A DNA stretch of 64,000 bases from Pelagibacterium nitratireducens (GTDB lineage: Bacteria; Pseudomonadota; Alphaproteobacteria; Rhizobiales; Devosiaceae), in NCBI RefSeq assembly GCF_037044555.1, contig NZ_CP146275.1, positions 3,576,501-3,640,500 on the forward strand. Direction: 5' to 3'. A program made the position numbers and the translations under genes. Below, in pieces: positions 38,135 to 46,721 of the stretch. The notes under the pieces are model-generated. The model made no database searches and was not told where the DNA came from. It was given only the letters and a program-made list of their open reading frames with translations. Every line of letters begins with the position of its first letter. The first letter of the stretch is position 1.

Positions 38135-38158
38135 GGATATAAAACTTTCTTTATATCC
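38135..38158. promoter_or_regulatory. Candidate operator for ahcY (SahR-type inverted repeat)
   Basis: Perfect inverted repeat GGATATAAA / TTTATATCC with a 6-bp spacer, 77 bp upstream of the ahcY start, in an AT-rich island. SahR, an ArsR-family repressor sensing S-adenosylhomocysteine, is known to control SAM-cycle genes including ahcY in proteobacteria through AT-rich palindromes. Assignment to SahR is inference from position and symmetry. Confidence 0.5.
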
Positions 38159-38234
38159 CGGTTGCGGGAGCGGCCCTCTGTCTTGTATAAGCGGCCCACG
38201 CTTTTTTCAGTTATCAGACGTGGAGATCGGGCCG

Positions 38235-39635
38235 ATGAGCGCCGCATCCAATTACGCCGTCAAGGACATTTCGCTGGCCCCCTATGGCCGCAAGGAAATC
38301 GAGATGGCCGAGATCGAAATGCCGGGCCTGATGGCCATAAGGGCCGAATATGCCGCCAGCCAGCCCCTAAAGGGGGCGCGCATTGCCGGATCGCTCCATA
38401 TGACCATCCAGACAGCGGTGCTGATCGAAACGCTCGTCGCCCTGGGCGCAGACGTGCGCTGGGCGTCGTGCAACATCTTTTCGACCCAGGACCATGCGGC
38501 CGCCGCGATTGCCGAGGCGGGCATTCCGGTGTTTGCCCACAAGGGCGAAACGCTGGCCGAATACTGGGACTTTGCCGACCGCATTCTCGATTGGGGCAAT
38601 GGCGAGGTCGCCAACATGATCCTCGACGATGGCGGGGACGCAACCATGCTGGTGCTGATCGGCGCGCGCGCCGAGACCGATCCTTCGGTTCTGGCCAACC
38701 CTTCCAACGAGGAAGAAGAAGAGCTTTTCCGGGTCATCAAGGCGCGGCTGGCGAAAGAGCCGGGCTTTTATTCCAAATGCCGCGCATCGATCAAAGGCGT
38801 TTCCGAAGAAACCACGACCGGCGTGATGCGGCTTTACCAGCTGCAGGAAAAGGGCGACCTGCCCTTCCCGGCCATCAACGTCAACGACAGCGTGACGAAA
38901 TCGAAATTCGACAACAAATATGGCTGCCGGGAATCCCTTGTGGACGCCATCCGCCGGGGCACCGACGTGATGATGGCGGGCAAGGTGGCGATCGTTTGCG
39001 GTTATGGCGATGTGGGCAAGGGTTCGGCCGAATCCCTGCGCGGCGCCGGGGCGCGCGTGCTGGTGACCGAAGTGGACCCGATCTGCGCGCTGCAGGCGGC
39101 CATGGACGGCTATGAGGTGGTGACGCTCGAAGACGCGATTGAACGCGCCGATATCGTTGTGACCGCGACCGGCAACAAGGATGTTCTGACCATCGAGCAT
39201 ATGCGCCGGGTCAAGAACATGGCGATCGTTTGCAATATCGGGCATTTCGACAACGAGATCCAGGTTGCCGCGTTGCGCAACCTGAAATGGACCAACGTCA
39301 AGCCGCAGGTCGATATCGTCGAGTTTCCCGGCGACAAGAAGATGATCCTTTTGTCCGAAGGGCGGCTGGTGAATCTGGGCAATGCGACCGGGCACCCCTC
39401 GTTTGTGATGAGCGCATCGTTTTCCAACCAGACGCTGGCCCAGATCGAATTGTGGACCAAGGGCGAGGACTACGAAAACCAGGTCTATGTGCTGCCCAAG
39501 CATCTCGACGAGAAGGTCGCGAGCCTGCATCTGGCAAAGCTGGGGGCCAAGCTGACGACGCTGTCGGCGGCGCAGGCCGATTATATCGGGGTGCCGGCAA
39601 CCGGGCCGTTCAAGGCCGATCACTACCGCTATTGA
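38235..39635 (+). CDS. ahcY: Adenosylhomocysteinase
   Basis: A 466-residue enzyme, the usual length in this order. It shows the substrate-domain segment [16 protein letters not shown], the catalytic Lys/Asp region [17 protein letters not shown], the NAD-binding [20 protein letters not shown] near residues 257-276, and the C-terminal KADHYRY that completes the NAD site of the neighbouring subunit. It hydrolyses S-adenosylhomocysteine to adenosine and homocysteine. The start is ATG 38235, with GGAG 9 nt upstream. A strong terminator follows at 39745. Confidence 0.98.
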   Translation: MSAASNYAVKDISLAPYGRKEIEMAEIEMPGLMAIRAEYAASQPLKGARIAGSLHMTIQTAVLIETLVALGADVRWASCNIFSTQDHAAAAIAEAGIPVFAHKGETLAEYWDFADRILDWGNGEVANMILDDGGDATMLVLIGARAETDPSVLANPSNEEEEELFRVIKARLAKEPGFYSKCRASIKGVSEETTTGVMRLYQLQEKGDLPFPAINVNDSVTKSKFDNKYGCRESLVDAIRRGTDVMMAGKVAIVCGYGDVGKGSAESLRGAGARVLVTEVDPICALQAAMDGYEVVTLEDAIERADIVVTATGNKDVLTIEHMRRVKNMAIVCNIGHFDNEIQVAALRNLKWTNVKPQVDIVEFPGDKKMILLSEGRLVNLGNATGHPSFVMSASFSNQTLAQIELWTKGEDYENQVYVLPKHLDEKVASLHLAKLGAKLTTLSAAQADYIGVPATGPFKADHYRY

Positions 39636-39660
39636 GGCACTGCGGCCGAAACCCTTGACG

Positions 39661-39702
39661 CTGCCGGTTACTGGATCCCGGCTCAGGGCCGGGATGACGG
39701 CA
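39661..39702. repeat. Palindromic repeat family A (locus 5)
   Basis: Single unit CTGCCGGTTACTGGATCCCGG-CTCAGGG-CCGGGATGACGGCAG just after ahcY and before its terminator. Confidence 0.7.
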
Positions 39703-39744
39703 GAGGGTTTGAGGGCCGGCGCGTTAACCTTTATGAACGGATCT

Positions 39745-39767
39745 GGGGCGCTTCGGCGCCCCTTTTG
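39745..39767 (+). terminator. Rho-independent terminator of ahcY
   Basis: GGGGCGC-TTCG-GCGCCCC stem with a stable UUCG tetraloop, followed by TTTTG. It lies 110 bp past the ahcY stop. Confidence 0.88.
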
Positions 39768-39956
39768 TTAACCTTTTGAGGAACAAATCAGGATCAGAAA
39801 GGCTGCTCGGGACTGTGCAAGCCCTAAGTTATCCACGGGCCGTCAGTTTGACTCTTTTTCGCGATTCGCGGCGCGGTTATGGTTAACTGATTCGGGGGGC
39901 TTTCCGGCCACCTCAGGGGCAGTCAAGGCAAATCATTGAGCAAGAGGGCATCAGGA

Positions 39957-42428
39957 ATGCAGCCGGCAGGATTCCGGAAATTTACGGGATTCATGGCCAT
40001 TGGCGTTGCGGGCGCAGCCCTTTTTGCCGCCTCCCCGGCCCTTGCCGCTCCCTTTGCAGCCACCGCCATATCGGGCGCCGCACCCTATACGATGGCGCTG
40101 GGCGCCGCCGGGTTCGGGCTGGTCGCAACGCTTTTAGCGCTCAAATGGCGGCGCGAGGCGGAAGTGGCGCAGCTCGATGCCAGCGAAAAGCTGGGCGCGA
40201 TGCGCGCCGCGCTCGATGAATTCGAGGGGCTTTTGGCCGGGATGCCCGAAGTCACCATCATCTGGCGCGACACGGGGATCGAGCCTTCGGTGATCGGGCC
40301 GATCACGGCGCTCTTGCCGGGGGAAAACCGCCCCCATGCGGTGCTCGAATTCCGCTCATGGCTCGAAGACGAGGCGGCGCGTGCGCTGGCGGGACGGCTG
40401 ACCGATCTGCGCATCGAGGGGCGGGTTTTCGAAACATCGGTGACCGCGCGCGACGGACGGATCATCCGGGCCACAGGGCGACTGGTGGGCGGCGCGGCGG
40501 TCGTGCGGCTGCGGCCCTCGGGCGCCAATGTGGAACCCCCGCTCAAGGGCGCGGATCTGACCCGCCTGCCCTCTCCGGGCGAAGCGCAGGCGATCCTTGC
40601 GAACCTGACCATCCCGGCCTGGTTGCGCGACAAGGACGGGCTGCTGATCTACACAAATGCGGCCTATCTTCATTTTACCCGCACGTTGGGGCTCAAGGGC
40701 GAGCGCGGCACGGCGCCCGACATTTTCGACGTGGCGACCCGCGAGCGGCATTTGAAGGCCATCGAGGATGCGGCCGATACGATTGCCTTTACCGAGGAGC
40801 ACGCCATTGCCGGGGGGCTCGAACTTGTGCTGTTTCCGCTTTCGGGCGGCAGCGCGGGCTATTGCTACTTGCCCGTGGCGCGGGCCAAGCCGGCCGAGAC
40901 CGAGGATCCCGAGCCCGATCTGGGGCACCTGACCACGGTGATCGATGCGCTGGCGACGCCCATTGCCGTGTTCGACAAGCGCCAGCAACTGACCCATTAC
41001 AACACCGCTTACGCCAATTTCTGGGGGTTGGACACGGGCTGGCTCAACACAGAACCCAATGAAAAGGCGATCCTGGACAAATTGCGCACGCAAGGGGCGC
41101 TGCCGGCGGAAACCGATTATCGCGACTGGCGCGGCAAGCATTTGATGAGCTATGCGCTGACCGCGCCGCGCGAGGTGCCCTGGTATCTGCCCGACGGGCG
41201 ATGCGCCAATGTGATCGCGGCACCGGCCACCGGCACGGGCGGGGTGATCTATGTCTTTGAAGACATGACCGAACGGCTGGCGCTCGAAACACGGCACAAT
41301 GCGCTGATGCATGTGCAGCGCGAAACGCTCAATGCGCTGACCGAGGGCGTTGCGGTGTTTGGCACCAACGGGCGGCTCAAACTGCACAATCCGCGGCTGT
41401 CGATGCTGTGGAAGCTGCCCATGAACACGCTGGGCAACCATCCCCATATCGACGAGGTCGCAAGGGTCTGCGCCGAAGCGTTCCCCGAGGACGGGCGGCG
41501 TATCTGGGGGGATTTGAAACAGCGGATCATCGATCTCAACCCGACCCGATCCGACACCAAGGGGCGGATCACGCGCGCTGATGGGCGGTTGCTCGATTAT
41601 GCTGTGGTGCGGCTGCCCGACGGGCAGACCATGATGACCTTCGTCGATGTTTCGGAAAGCGCCAATTACGAGCGGGTGCTGAAAGAGCGCAACGAGGCGT
41701 TGATCGCGGCGGATCGGTTGAAAGATACCTTCGTTCAGAACGTGTCCTACGAGTTGCGCTCACCGCTGACCAATATCATCGGCTTTGCCGATCTTCTGGC
41801 CTCGGGCGAAGTGGGGCCGCTGACCGACAGGCAGCGCGCCTATACCGATTATATCCGGTCTTCGAGCGCCAATCTGGGGCTGCTGATCGACAACATTCTG
41901 GACCTGGCGACGGTCGATGCGGGGATTGCCCAACTCAATCCCGAAATGCTCGACATTTCCACGCTGATCGAAAAGGCGCGGGCCGGGCTCGATGCGACGT
42001 TTTCGGGCGGGGACGAAAAAGTCGATCTGGCGGTCGAGATCGAGGACGATCTGCCGACATTCGTCGCCGATGGCACGCGGATCGTGCAAGTGCTCTATAA
42101 TCTTTTGTCCAACGCGGCGCGGTTTTCCGATCCTGGCTCGCAGGTACGGCTCAAGGTCTCGGCACGGGGCAATGAGCGGATCGCCTTTGCCGTGGAGGAT
42201 GACGGGGTGGGCATCCCCGAGGACGTGCGCAATGCGATGTTCCAGCGCTTCGAGGGGCAATCGGTCGAGGGTCGTCAGCGGGGCGCCGGGCTGGGGCTGG
42301 CGATCGTCAAGACCTTCGTAAACCTGCATGGCGGATCGGTTCTGATCGAGGGCCGCCAGCCGCGCGGCACGCGGGTGACGGTGATCATTCCGTCCAACAC
42401 CGCGCTGGCCCAGAACGCGGGCGAATAG
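39957..42428 (+). CDS. divL: DivL-type PAS sensor pseudo-histidine kinase
   Basis: An 823-residue membrane protein. Two hydrophobic segments lie in the first 65 residues (FMAIGVAGAALFAASPALAA and ALGAAGFGLVATLLAL). Several PAS-like domains follow (one at about 210-300, others at about 320-430 and 440-540). In the dimerisation helix the phospho-acceptor His is replaced by Tyr598 in VSYELRSPLTNIIGF. The ATPase domain looks intact (LLSNAARFS, EDDGVGIPED, GAGLGLAIVKTF). Tyrosine at this site is the mark of DivL, which in Caulobacter regulates CckA-CtrA cell-cycle signalling. GAGGG is 8 nt before the ATG. Position next to tsaE is typical. Confidence 0.9.
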   Translation: MQPAGFRKFTGFMAIGVAGAALFAASPALAAPFAATAISGAAPYTMALGAAGFGLVATLLALKWRREAEVAQLDASEKLGAMRAALDEFEGLLAGMPEVTIIWRDTGIEPSVIGPITALLPGENRPHAVLEFRSWLEDEAARALAGRLTDLRIEGRVFETSVTARDGRIIRATGRLVGGAAVVRLRPSGANVEPPLKGADLTRLPSPGEAQAILANLTIPAWLRDKDGLLIYTNAAYLHFTRTLGLKGERGTAPDIFDVATRERHLKAIEDAADTIAFTEEHAIAGGLELVLFPLSGGSAGYCYLPVARAKPAETEDPEPDLGHLTTVIDALATPIAVFDKRQQLTHYNTAYANFWGLDTGWLNTEPNEKAILDKLRTQGALPAETDYRDWRGKHLMSYALTAPREVPWYLPDGRCANVIAAPATGTGGVIYVFEDMTERLALETRHNALMHVQRETLNALTEGVAVFGTNGRLKLHNPRLSMLWKLPMNTLGNHPHIDEVARVCAEAFPEDGRRIWGDLKQRIIDLNPTRSDTKGRITRADGRLLDYAVVRLPDGQTMMTFVDVSESANYERVLKERNEALIAADRLKDTFVQNVSYELRSPLTNIIGFADLLASGEVGPLTDRQRAYTDYIRSSSANLGLLIDNILDLATVDAGIAQLNPEMLDISTLIEKARAGLDATFSGGDEKVDLAVEIEDDLPTFVADGTRIVQVLYNLLSNAARFSDPGSQVRLKVSARGNERIAFAVEDDGVGIPEDVRNAMFQRFEGQSVEGRQRGAGLGLAIVKTFVNLHGGSVLIEGRQPRGTRVTVIIPSNTALAQNAGE

Positions 42429-42432
42429 GGCC

Positions 42433-42903
42433 ATGATCGCGCTGTTCGCGCCCGATGCGGCAGCGACCGACGCCATCGGGGCGGCGATTGCCGCCCATCT
42501 CCGCGCGGGCGATATCGTAACGCTCGGGGGCGATCTGGGGGCGGGGAAGACGGCGCTGGCGCGGGCCATCATCAGGGCGCGGCTCAATGACCCCAACCTC
42601 GAAGTCCCCTCGCCCACTTTCGCCATCGTCCAGCCTTATCGCGGCATCATCCATGCCGATCTTTACCGGCTGGCCGATGAATCGGAAATCGACGAGTTGG
42701 GGTTGATCGAGGACGAGAACGATATCGTGCTTGTCGAATGGCCCGAGCGCGCGCCCTCGCTTATGCGGCGGCCGGGGCTGGGGATTGCCATCGGCATGGG
42801 GGCTGCGGGCAACGGGCGCGTCTTGAGCGTTACGGCAAGAGGCCGCGAACCTAAGGGGCTGGCCGATGCGCTTGCGCCGTGGCGGGCCGAGGAGACACAA
42901 TAG
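42433..42903 (+). CDS. tsaE: tRNA threonylcarbamoyladenosine biosynthesis ATPase TsaE
   Basis: A 156-residue P-loop protein. Walker A is GDLGAGKTALARAII near residues 35-49, the switch segment is VPSPTFAIVQPY, and the typical late motif is IHADLYRLADESEIDELGL, followed by VEWPERA. TsaE works with TsaB and TsaD to place t6A on tRNAs reading ANN codons. In many relatives the next gene, or a fused C-terminal domain, is an aminoglycoside-phosphotransferase-like kinase (AmgK); neither is present here. It follows divL by 4 bp. Confidence 0.94.
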   Translation: MIALFAPDAAATDAIGAAIAAHLRAGDIVTLGGDLGAGKTALARAIIRARLNDPNLEVPSPTFAIVQPYRGIIHADLYRLADESEIDELGLIEDENDIVLVEWPERAPSLMRRPGLGIAIGMGAAGNGRVLSVTARGREPKGLADALAPWRAEETQ

Positions 42904-42906
42904 GTC

Positions 42907-43650
42907 ATGAGCGATTCCTTTCCCGTGCCACCCATTTCCGTGCCCGACGTGATGCTGCTTGCCGCAGGGCTGGGCACGCGCATGCGGCCCCTGACCTTCG
43001 AGCGGCCCAAGGCGCTGATCGAGGTGGCGGGCAAGCCGCTGATCGATCACGCCATCGATGCAGCACTGGCCGAAGGCTGCACGCGGTTCGTGGTCAATGC
43101 CCATCACAAGGCGGAAATGATCGCCGCCCATTTTGCGCGGCTCGAAAGCGCCCTGCCCGATCTGGGATTTGCGGTGAGCCATGAAAAAGAGAGGCTGCTC
43201 GATACGGGCGGCGGGCTGCGCAAGGGGCTTGAGCTTTTGAGGTCCGATCCGGTGCTGGCGCTCAACACCGATACGTTCTGGCTGGCTGGCAGCGACACCC
43301 CGATTGCGCGGATGCAGGCATGTTTCGAGGCGGGCGGGGCCGATGTCGTGCTGTTGTGCGTGGCGCCCGACAAGGCTTCAGGGTTTCGCAAGGGCGCCGA
43401 TTATCTGATGGACGCGGACGGGCGGTTGAGCAAGACCCATGGGCGACCGATGGTTTATGCGGGCGCTGCGCTGATTTCGCGGGCGCTGGCCGCGACGGGA
43501 CCGGATGTGCCGTTTTCACTCTACCGGCATTTTGAGACGGCGCGTGAGGCGGGGCGGCTCCGGGGCGTCGAAATCGCCGCGCCATGGTTTCACGTTGGCG
43601 ACCGGCAGGCGCTCAAGCGCACCGAGCAGGATATCGGCGCGCTCGTGTGA
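42907..43650 (+). CDS. Sugar-phosphate nucleotidyltransferase (MurU-like)
   Basis: A 247-residue nucleotidyltransferase. The signature LLAAGLGTRMRPLTFERPKALIEVAGKPLIDH spans about residues 17-48 (the N-terminal metal and nucleotide loop), with LALNTDTFW as the second metal-binding part. It is closest in pattern to MurU (N-acetylmuramate-1-phosphate uridylyltransferase) and mannose-1-phosphate guanylyltransferase. The MurU idea is supported by the usual AmgK-MurU pairing in this gene block, yet AmgK is missing here. It starts 3 bp after tsaE and its stop overlaps addB by one base. Confidence 0.85.
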   Translation: MSDSFPVPPISVPDVMLLAAGLGTRMRPLTFERPKALIEVAGKPLIDHAIDAALAEGCTRFVVNAHHKAEMIAAHFARLESALPDLGFAVSHEKERLLDTGGGLRKGLELLRSDPVLALNTDTFWLAGSDTPIARMQACFEAGGADVVLLCVAPDKASGFRKGADYLMDADGRLSKTHGRPMVYAGAALISRALAATGPDVPFSLYRHFETAREAGRLRGVEIAAPWFHVGDRQALKRTEQDIGALV

Positions 43651-46600
43651 TGGCGCGCTCGGGCACCATTTTTTCCATCGCGCCGCACGCGCCGTTTCTC
43701 GCTACGCTGGCGGACGCGATCATCGATGGGCGGGTTGCGCCGGGCTGGCGGCGCGAGGGGCCCTTCTGGCTTTCTGACTTCACGATCTATCTGCCGACGC
43801 GCAGGGCGGCCAACACGCTGTCGCGCATCCTTGCCGACCGGCTGGGCGACACCCCGATGCTGCTCCCCGACATACGGCCACTGGGTGGAGACGATCCGAG
43901 CCAGGAGCCGTTCATTCCGCCCTATGAGCCGGTGGAGTTGCCCGGTGCGATCAACAGGTTCAAGCGGCGGCTGCTGCTGGCTGAAATCATCGAGCGCTGG
44001 CTGGCGGTGACGGGCGAGGGTGCGTTTTCGGCGCCGGGTTTAGGCGGGGTTTCCGGGGCGCCCAATGGGGCGGAAATCTTTGCGCTGGCCGATTCGCTGG
44101 GCACGCTGATCGACGATTTCACCATTGCGCGGCGCGATCCGCGTTCGCTGAAAAGCATCGAGAGCGATCAATTGCCCGCCCAATGGCAAGAGCACCTCGA
44201 TTTCGTGACCTTCGTTCTGGACGCCTGGCCGCAGATCCTGGCCGGTGAAGGTGAAATGGAGGCGGCCGAACGCACCAATATCCTGCTTGAGCGCAAGGCG
44301 GCATCACTTGCGCTGGTGCATGGGGACAGACCCGTGGTGGTGGCCGGTTCGACCGGGTCGATCCCGGCGACGGCGGACCTGATCGCTTCGGTGGCAAAGC
44401 TGGCCAATGGGGCCGTGGTTCTGGCCGGGCTCGATACGCGGATCGATGGCGGCACCCTTGCCGCACTGGACGATCCGAAGCGCAATCCGCATGGGCATCC
44501 GCAATACGGGCTGGCGCGTCTGCTCAAGCGGGTCGGCACGCTGCCCAAGGCGGTGACCGAGCTGGCGCCTGAGGAGGCGCCGCGCACCAAAATTTTGAAT
44601 GCGGCGCTGGGGCTGCCGGACGCCACCGCGCAATGGCAGACGGTTGCGCAGGATCTGGGCGCAGAGCTGCAGGCAGGCACACAAGGGCTGTCGCTGGTCG
44701 TGGCGCGCACGCCGGAGGAAGAAGCCCGGGCCATTGCCGTGTGCGTGCATGACGCGCTGGACCACGGCAAATCGGTGGCGATCATTGCGCCCGACCAGAC
44801 GCTGGCGCGGCGGATTTGCGCGGAACTGGCGCGGTTTGGCGTGCCGCTCGACGATGCGGCGGGGACGCCATTGCTGCTCTCGCGCGCCGGGCGGCTGGTG
44901 CGGCAAGCGGTGAGCGTTCTGGCCAATGGGCTGAACGCCGTCGATATCATGGCGCTGCTGCGCAACCGGCATGTGGCGCTGGGACTGGGGCGGGGGGCGG
45001 TGGCGCCGGCGAGCGAATGGCTCGATCTGGGGATCCTGCGCGGACAAAGGCCCCTGCCCGGCTTTGACGGTTTGCGGCGCGCCGTCAGCGACAATCGCGA
45101 CGGTATCACCAGGCGTCCGGCGCTCAAGCTCGATGCGGACAAGGCGCAGGCGGTTCTTGGATTGATCGATGCGCTGGAGGCGGGATTGGCGCCATTGGCC
45201 GGACTGATGGCGCGGGATGAGTTTGCGGCGAGCGCGGTCGCTGAGGTGATCGGCGAGACAATCGAGCGGTTGAGGGACGTACCGCAAGACGAAAAAATCG
45301 CGCCCCTGGAGGGCGAGGACGAACTGGCACGCTGGATCGAGCTGGCGGCTCGGCAGGGCGCGCGGGGGCCAAGACTTTCGGGCGGCGGGCTGGCGTTTGC
45401 GCTGGAGGGGCTGATGGCCGGCCAGAGCGTGCGGCCGCGCCAGCCCGATGCCGAAGATGTGCAATTGTTCGGGCGGCTGGAAGCGCGGCTGATGGATGCC
45501 GACCGGGTGATTTTGGCCGGGATGATCGAAACGGTGTGGCCCGAAGTGGCCGATCCGGGGCCGTGGATGAGCCGGGGCATGCGGTTGGCGGCCGGGCTCG
45601 AGCCGCCCGAAAAGCTGCACGGGCTGGCAGCCCATGATTTTCTGATGGCGGCGGGCGGGCCTGAAATCGTGTTTACCCTGCCCGAGCGGGCCGGGACATC
45701 GCCGGCCAATCCCTCGCGGCTGATCCAGCGGCTGGAAGCCTTTGTGGGGCCCGAGATCAACAAGAAGATGCAGGAGCGCGGCGCGGTCTGGGTGGAGATG
45801 GCCCGGCGGCTCGACGCCACGGGATTGCCGCCGCAACCGGCGGGGCGGCCCGCGCCAAAGCCGCCTGCCGATGTGCGCCCGCGCAAACTCTCGATCACCG
45901 AGGCGGAAACGCTGTTGCGGTCGCCCTACGATCTTTACGCGCGCCACGTTCTGGGGCTGCGGCGCATCGATGCGCTTGGCGCCGACCCCGATCATGCCGA
46001 GCGCGGCACGCTGATCCACGATATTTTAGGCGATTTCCTGACCGAAGGGCACGATCCGCAAAGTGCCGACGCGTTTGACGCGATCATGGCCATCGCCCAG
46101 GAACGCTATGGGCGGCTCGATGCCATTCCGGCGCGGCGCGACATCTGGCTGGCGCGGTTTGGCGCGATCGCGCGGGCGTTTCTCGAATTCGAGCGCGACA
46201 GGCCTCAGATCGCGTGGCGGATGGCGGAGATTTCCGGCAGCATCGAATTGCCGCTCTCCGATCCGCCTTTCGTTGTTTCGGGGCGGGCCGACCGGATCGA
46301 CAGGACGCGGAGCGGCGGGCTCGAAATCATCGATTTCAAGACAGGTCAGGCGCCGGCGCCAAAGGAGATGAAGCAGTTCTTTGCACCGCAATTGCCGCTC
46401 GAAGCGCATATGGCACGGGTTGGCGGATTTGTGGGGGCCGAGGGCCAGACCGAAAATATGGCGTTCATCAAGCTCTCGCACGGACCCAAGGCGCTTGAGA
46501 TCACGCAATACGCCGTGCCGGACGGGATGAGTCTTGCCGATGCCATCGATACGAGTTTCACCCTGTTCCAGAACCATGTGGCGGCGATGCTGCTGCGCGA

Positions 46601-46721
46601 CGATTTTCCGATGACGGCGCGGGTCCTGCCCAAGCCCAGCCAGCGGTTCAAGGGCGATTACGACCATCTGGCGCGCACCGAGGAATGGACGCTGCTCGAT
46701 GGCGGGGAAGAGGGCGAATGA
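43650..46721 (+). CDS. addB: Double-strand break repair protein AddB
   Basis: A 1023-residue alphaproteobacterial AddB. The N-terminal half is an inactive helicase-like region (IYLPTRRAANTLSRILADRL, then DIRPLGGD). The C-terminal nuclease is of RecB type, with LSITEAETLLRSPYDLYARHVL, the GTLIHDILGDFL segment, and the catalytic EIIDFKTGQAP near residue 893. With AddA it processes broken DNA ends for RecA loading, replacing RecBCD. The start ATG overlaps the previous TGA (TGATG); it overlaps addA as ATGA. Confidence 0.95.
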   Translation: MARSGTIFSIAPHAPFLATLADAIIDGRVAPGWRREGPFWLSDFTIYLPTRRAANTLSRILADRLGDTPMLLPDIRPLGGDDPSQEPFIPPYEPVELPGAINRFKRRLLLAEIIERWLAVTGEGAFSAPGLGGVSGAPNGAEIFALADSLGTLIDDFTIARRDPRSLKSIESDQLPAQWQEHLDFVTFVLDAWPQILAGEGEMEAAERTNILLERKAASLALVHGDRPVVVAGSTGSIPATADLIASVAKLANGAVVLAGLDTRIDGGTLAALDDPKRNPHGHPQYGLARLLKRVGTLPKAVTELAPEEAPRTKILNAALGLPDATAQWQTVAQDLGAELQAGTQGLSLVVARTPEEEARAIAVCVHDALDHGKSVAIIAPDQTLARRICAELARFGVPLDDAAGTPLLLSRAGRLVRQAVSVLANGLNAVDIMALLRNRHVALGLGRGAVAPASEWLDLGILRGQRPLPGFDGLRRAVSDNRDGITRRPALKLDADKAQAVLGLIDALEAGLAPLAGLMARDEFAASAVAEVIGETIERLRDVPQDEKIAPLEGEDELARWIELAARQGARGPRLSGGGLAFALEGLMAGQSVRPRQPDAEDVQLFGRLEARLMDADRVILAGMIETVWPEVADPGPWMSRGMRLAAGLEPPEKLHGLAAHDFLMAAGGPEIVFTLPERAGTSPANPSRLIQRLEAFVGPEINKKMQERGAVWVEMARRLDATGLPPQPAGRPAPKPPADVRPRKLSITEAETLLRSPYDLYARHVLGLRRIDALGADPDHAERGTLIHDILGDFLTEGHDPQSADAFDAIMAIAQERYGRLDAIPARRDIWLARFGAIARAFLEFERDRPQIAWRMAEISGSIELPLSDPPFVVSGRADRIDRTRSGGLEIIDFKTGQAPAPKEMKQFFAPQLPLEAHMARVGGFVGAEGQTENMAFIKLSHGPKALEITQYAVPDGMSLADAIDTSFTLFQNHVAAMLLRDDFPMTARVLPKPSQRFKGDYDHLARTEEWTLLDGGEEGE

